Assembly: GCA_963662965.1 (NCBI GenBank)
Contig: OY759970.1
Coordinates: forward strand, 2,852,001 to 2,916,000
Length of the DNA: 64,000 nucleotides
Origin: DTWD01 sp963662965
GTDB lineage: Bacteria; Acidobacteriota; Vicinamibacteria; Vicinamibacterales; UBA8438
Reading direction: 5' to 3'
This document shows positions 60,616 through 64,000 of the stretch, piece after piece. The translations under genes and the position numbers were made by a program. The notes under the pieces were generated by a model that was not told where the DNA came from, searched no databases, and saw nothing but the letters and a program-made list of their open reading frames with translations. The stretch's first letter is position 1. The number at the start of each line of letters is the position of its first letter.

Positions 60616-61596
60616 ATGCGGATCCTGGTAACTGGTGGCGCGGGGTACATCGGCAGTGTGGTCGCCGAGCGGCTGCTCACCCGCGGCGATACCGTCATCG
60701 TGCTCGACGACCTCTCACGCGGTCATCGCGCCGCGGTGCCGGCTGGCGCCGATCTCGCCGAAGGCGATCTCCGGGACCGCGAGTGGGTGGCCCGCACGGT
60801 CGCGGAGGTGCGCCCCGATGCGGTGGCGCACCTCGCTGGTGAGGCGCTGGTTGGCGAATCGATCGCCGAGCCAGCGAGGTTCTTCGACGTCAACCTGACG
60901 GGCGGGCTCAACCTGCTCGACGCGATGCGTCGCGCCGACGTTCGACGACTCGTCTTTTCATCGACGGCGGCGGTCTACGGCGAGCCGACGACCGTCCCGA
61001 TCGTCGAAGATGCGCCCCGACGGCCCCTCAACGCCTACGGCGCGTCGAAATGGGCGTTCGAGCAGGCGCTTCCGTGGTACGCCGCGGCGTATGGTCTCCG
61101 CCACATCTCGCTTCGCTACTTCAATGCGTGCGGAGCGACCGCTGAGCGCGGCGAGTATCACGTTCCCGAAACCCATCTCATCGCCATCTTGCTGGAGGTG
61201 GCGCTCGGTCTTCGTCCGGAGGTCAGCATCTTTGGCGACGACTACGACACCCCGGACGGGACATGCGTCCGCGACTACATTCACGTGAGCGACATCGCTG
61301 ACGCGCATTTGCTGGCGCTGGCCCGCATGGACGAGCTGGAGTCGAGTGCGTTCAACCTCGGGAATGGGACAGGCTTTTCGAATCGAGAGGTGGTCAAGGC
61401 GGCGCGGCGTGTTACCGGTCATGCGATTCCGGCCACCGCCGCCGCGCGCCGGGCCGGAGACCCGGCGCGGCTTGTCGCCGGCGCCACGCGGGCGGCGGAG
61501 GTTCTCGGCTGGTCGCCGCAGTATCCGACCCTCGAGGCGATGATCGAAACCGCCTGGGCGTGGCGGAAAGACCGGCTGCAGCCGTACGGGACCTAG
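60616..61596 (+). CDS. galE: UDP-glucose 4-epimerase
   Basis: The 326-residue protein has the NAD-binding motif LVTGGAGYIGS at residues 4-14, VLDDLSRGHRAAVP, the catalytic FSSTAAVYGEP Ser/Thr and YGASKWAFE Tyr-Lys pair, and FNLGNGTGFSNREVV. It interconverts UDP-glucose and UDP-galactose for envelope polysaccharide synthesis. ATG 60616 gives the canonical N terminus. It is divergent from the phosphotriesterase-like gene. Confidence 0.93.
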   Translation: MRILVTGGAGYIGSVVAERLLTRGDTVIVLDDLSRGHRAAVPAGADLAEGDLRDREWVARTVAEVRPDAVAHLAGEALVGESIAEPARFFDVNLTGGLNLLDAMRRADVRRLVFSSTAAVYGEPTTVPIVEDAPRRPLNAYGASKWAFEQALPWYAAAYGLRHISLRYFNACGATAERGEYHVPETHLIAILLEVALGLRPEVSIFGDDYDTPDGTCVRDYIHVSDIADAHLLALARMDELESSAFNLGNGTGFSNREVVKAARRVTGHAIPATAAARRAGDPARLVAGATRAAEVLGWSPQYPTLEAMIETAWAWRKDRLQPYGT

Positions 61597-61598
61597 GA

Positions 61599-61712
61599 TT
61601 AGTCGACCGGCTCTGCGTTGCGCCGGCGGCGAGTGATTTCGACACGCTCGGCCGGAAAGACCTCGCCGACGAACTGCTGCTGATGCCGATGCGGGGAAGA
61701 AGGATCGTTCAT
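61599..61712 (-). CDS. Possible small protein (37 aa)
   Basis: ATG 61712 encodes MNDPSSPHRHQQQFVGEVF and PAERVEITRRRRNAEPVD, ending in TAA. An AAGGG precedes the start. It follows the channel-like gene on the same strand by 21 bases. No family is recognised; included as a candidate only. Confidence 0.25.
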   Translation of the reverse strand: MNDPSSPHRHQQQFVGEVFPAERVEITRRRRNAEPVD

Positions 61713-61733
61713 ATGGCCCTTCGACGGGGCACG

Positions 61734-62862
61734 CTACTCGATTCGCGGCGTGTCGCCAAAGAAGTGCCCCGCCGTGATGGCGGTGACCACCGCCAGGAGC
61801 GTCGGCCAGAACGCCGCCTTGGCGATGAAGTTGTCACGATGTCGGACGAGCGCGGCCAATCGGCCGGGCCCCCCTGTCGAGAAGACGTACACGTCGATCG
61901 TCACCGCCAGAATGGCGGAATAGATCGTGAAATAGAACTGCTCGAGGTAGACAACCCCGGCCCCGGTGAACTGCTCCCGCAGCTGGATGTGCGCCAAGAG
62001 CACCACGAAGAACAGGGCGGATGCCGTGCCGATCGCCCCCGCCATGTTGAAGCCGAACGTCTCCGCGCGCTCAGGGTCGGCCGTCGTGACCATGAGGATC
62101 GCGAACAGGAGGCCGGCAACAATCAGCAACGGCACCAGCGTGATCACGAACGCGTCGCCGAAGCTCCACTCGACGACGACCGTGAAATGGAACTCGAGGA
62201 AGTCCTCCTGCCCGAAGTAGTTTGAGATCCGGAAGTCGGTGTCGTAGTTGCCGACCTTGTACTCGAACAACGTCTCGTTGATCTCCCATTCACCCGGCAC
62301 GATCGCGAAATCGACCCCGAAGGTCTCGCCCTCCCGGGTCGATTCATACGCGTCCAGATCCGGGGTGAGGACCACGTTCCGATCGAAGTCGGCGTGCCAC
62401 ATCCGCAGCCAAACCTCGCGCCGATCGACCGGATAGCGCGAGTCGTCGAACGGCTGCCGCAGCGTCACGTCGCAGTGCCAGCCGATCACCTCTCCGTTCC
62501 CGTCGGGCCGCCGGTAGGCCTCCTCGATGACGGTGCTGCCGGAGAGCACCTGCTCGGGTAGGGCGAAGCCGCGCAAGATGTACTCCGGCACCGCGTCGTC
62601 GTACTTCTGCCAGATGTACCCCATGACGTTGACGTCGGTGGCGGTGACGAAGTGGAGGGACTGAAAAGACCCCGGTCGGGATGAGGACCCAGTCGGGCCC
62701 GCTCGGATGCCGCGCGAGGTGGTCGACGACGACACTCTGGCTGGTCAACTGCCCGGGGTGTGGCACGTACTCTCGAATCTCGCCATACCAGAGGACGGTG
62801 ATCACGCCGACCAACACCGCCGAGAGCAACGCCGACAAACGCCACCACGACTTGTCGCTCAT
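61734..62862 (-). pseudogene. Pentameric ligand-gated ion channel-like membrane protein (GLIC-like), one frameshift
   Basis: ATG 62862 opens one N-terminal hydrophobic helix (LSALLSAVLVGVITVLWYG). A single extra base at T4 (AAAA at 62664-62667 on the plus strand) breaks the frame after LIPTGVF; the second frame continues to 61734. The repaired protein is 375 residues. Residues ~65-230 are beta-rich, with PFDDSRYPVDRREVWLRMW and ADFDRNVVLTPDLD. Four helices follow: AFVITLVPLLIVAGLLFAIL (Pro in the first), AGAIGTASALFFVVLLAHI, FYFTIYSAILAVTIDVYVF and FWPTLLAVVTAITAGHFF. This order and the RYPxD and DxRNxVLxxDL patterns match my memory of the GLIC channel. No database check was possible. Confidence 0.6.
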
Positions 62863-62917
62863 GAGGTGTCGCGGTCTAAGGCGCGCGATCTCCAGCCTCT
62901 CCGCATCGCGTCGACGA

Positions 62918-63403
62918 TTATGGCATCGCGTCGAACCGGATATTGAACCAGGTGATGCCGTTGGTTTCGCGAAAGCCGTGCGTTACTCCGGCGGGTATGA
63001 GCGCCAGATCGCCGGCGCTGATGCGTTGCTCCGTGCCGCCATCGATGCCCGCCCCACGCTGACCATCGATCGGCCGCCCGTTTTCATCGACGATTCGACC
63101 TCCGATGACAAGGGTGCCCGAGCCCTCACGGACGACATACACGTCGGTCGTACGCGGATGCATCAAGGCGGTTTCGCCGCTACGGATGCGCCGGATGTTG
63201 GTGTTGTAGCTGCCCCCTTCAAGCAAACGCACGGTCGTGCGCTGCTCGGCGTCCATGTCGGTCACGATTAATTCGAGCGCAGCGAGAGAGACGCTCGCGG
63301 CGCGGTCGGTTGGCGCCTGCTGTCGCACCAGGACTTGCGACCCGATGGCGGTTCCGCTCGCAAAGGCAACGAGTACGGCGGCGACGGAAATGCGGCTATG
63401 CAT
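62918..63403 (-). CDS. Secreted cupin-domain protein
   Basis: The 161-residue protein has a signal peptide (SVAAVLVAFASGTAIGSQVL) and a cupin fold: LLEGGSYNTNIRRI, ALMHPRTTDVYVVREGSGTLV, then SAGDLALIPAGVTHGFRETN. The usual first-motif metal ligands (HxH) are replaced by HPRTTD, while the second-motif His (VTHGF) remains, so metal binding is uncertain. ATG 63403 begins the signal peptide. It is divergent from the Gly-rich gene. Confidence 0.85.
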   Translation of the reverse strand: MHSRISVAAVLVAFASGTAIGSQVLVRQQAPTDRAASVSLAALELIVTDMDAEQRTTVRLLEGGSYNTNIRRIRSGETALMHPRTTDVYVVREGSGTLVIGGRIVDENGRPIDGQRGAGIDGGTEQRISAGDLALIPAGVTHGFRETNGITWFNIRFDAMP

Positions 63404-63514
63404 GCGGCTGCTCCCTTCCGGTGGACGGCGTCGATCATACGTCGCCCGCCGCGGAATATTCGGCGCCCGTCGGCGGTCTAATATGTATTGACGGCGCCTG
63501 AGAGAGAGGTCGAC

Positions 63515-64000
63515 ATGACGTTGCCGCAGTTCACGTATCGTGTCGCCGTTGCATTCGCCATCATCCTCGCCGTTGGACTGCCGGCCAGTGCGGGGCAGGG
63601 GGACGAAGACGGGCTGGCGTTCCGAGGCATGTGGGTACTCAACGCCGAGTTGAGCGACGATCCGCGGCCGCCGCCGGATAACGTCGGAGGTGAGGGGGAG
63701 CGCGGTCGGGGCGGCCGCGGGGGTGGATTCGGTGGGGGGTTCGGCGGACCGGGCGGCGGGTTCGGTGGTCGTGGCGGTGGATTCGGCGGTGGCGGGCGAG
63801 GCCCCGGCGGTGGTCGGGGCGGCGATGGCGACCGACCGGATCTCGAGGAAATGGCCGAGCGGAGAGCCGCCATGCAGGAAGCGGTGCGCGATCTGATGAC
63901 CGCCGCCAGACGAATGACGATCGTCGGCACGCGGGACGAAGTCATTTTGACCTACGACGACGGGCGCGTGGTCCGGCTCGTTCCGGACGGCCGGGAACAC
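63515..64000 (+). CDS. Gly-rich secreted protein, cut by right window edge
   Basis: ATG 63515 after GAGAGAGGTCG encodes a signal peptide (YRVAVAFAIILAVGLPASAG), GLAFRGMWVLNAELSDDPRP, then a Gly/Arg/Phe-rich tract of about 55 residues with repeated GGGFGG units, and a helical part (LEEMAERRAAMQEAVRDLMT, AARRMTIVGTRDEVILTYDD). The frame is still open at 64000. Function unknown; the pattern MWVLNAELSD followed by a Gly-rich loop recurs, as I recall, in Acidobacteriota secreted proteins. Confidence 0.75.
   Translation, partial: MTLPQFTYRVAVAFAIILAVGLPASAGQGDEDGLAFRGMWVLNAELSDDPRPPPDNVGGEGERGRGGRGGGFGGGFGGPGGGFGGRGGGFGGGGRGPGGGRGGDGDRPDLEEMAERRAAMQEAVRDLMTAARRMTIVGTRDEVILTYDDGRVVRLVPDGREH

Noticed and set aside
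58998..60698. 566-codon minus-strand frame covering the regulator N terminus and phosphotriesterase region
   Set aside because: It is a mosaic: only its ends match real protein sequence, because two frameshifted genes each use this frame for a part. The rest is shadow.

Overview
The window is a high-GC chromosomal segment from a Gram-negative, probably aerobic heterotrophic bacterium. The gene set fits Acidobacteriota, most like the Vicinamibacteria/subdivision 6 lineage. The case rests on tandem secreted CBM9/DUF5916 proteins, several PQQ quinoproteins with a cytochrome c, an acetamidase/formamidase-like secreted protein, REC/PilZ proteins, many signal peptides and outer-membrane barrels. 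No rRNA, tRNA or CRISPR array was seen, so the placement is inferred from gene content only.

Layout. 1-6480: end of an esterase-like gene, a lytic transglycosylase, a LacD-type aldolase, small conserved proteins, a PAS/GAF sensor and a uridine kinase. 6640-10275: HPt protein, chlorite-dismutase-family protein, Nramp-like transporter and M23 peptidase. 10590-16347: outer-membrane protein, thermolysin-type peptidase, class V aminotransferase with its TetR regulator (paired palindromes), and a lipoprotein dipeptidase. 16400-18200: two broken genes (beta-helix, REC/PilZ). 18413-20575: trehalose phosphatase and porin. 21073-24745: rdgB-rph-GerMN-amidase operon, then Ku. 25726-30077: phosphatase, YdcF protein, Na+/solute symporter and membrane-anchored esterase. 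30305-34263: broken REC/PilZ gene, a terC gene with an internal duplication, TPR lipoprotein, tannase-like esterase. 34361-39015: two DUF5916 paralogues. 39286-48134: FmdB protein, broken membrane protein, fused glycolate-oxidase-type enzyme divergent from a glyoxylate aminotransferase, quinoprotein plus cytochrome c, and an acetamidase/formamidase. 48237-51413: truncated membrane protein joined in frame to HU, a Lys-rich basic protein, and a complete ISAzo13-type insertion sequence. 51438-64000: two more quinoproteins (one frameshifted), HpcH aldolase, amidohydrolase, sigma-54-type response regulator, phosphotriesterase-like protein, GalE, a divergent pentameric-channel-like protein, a cupin protein and a Gly-rich secreted protein cut by the right edge.

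Main unusual points: (1) three families of structured intergenic repeats. Family A (about 92 bp, at least 13 copies or pieces) and family B (GGGGGAA...TTCCCCC hairpin) sit at gene 3' ends and often supply the stop codon. Family C (two copies) shows a compensatory base change supporting a folded RNA. (2) About a dozen reading-frame lesions, mostly single-base indels, spread over accessory genes while housekeeping genes are intact. This means either real gene decay or unpolished assembly. (3) A membrane protein with the architecture and motifs of a GLIC-like pentameric ligand-gated channel. (4) An IS whose transposase needs a -1 frameshift on an A8 run. (5) An HU gene fused in frame to a truncated membrane protein.

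Metabolic picture: periplasmic oxidation of alcohols or sugars by PQQ enzymes with electrons passed to cytochrome c, turnover of glycolate/glyoxylate, hydrolysis of esters, peptides and phosphoesters outside the cytoplasm, and trehalose and nucleotide-sugar metabolism inside.
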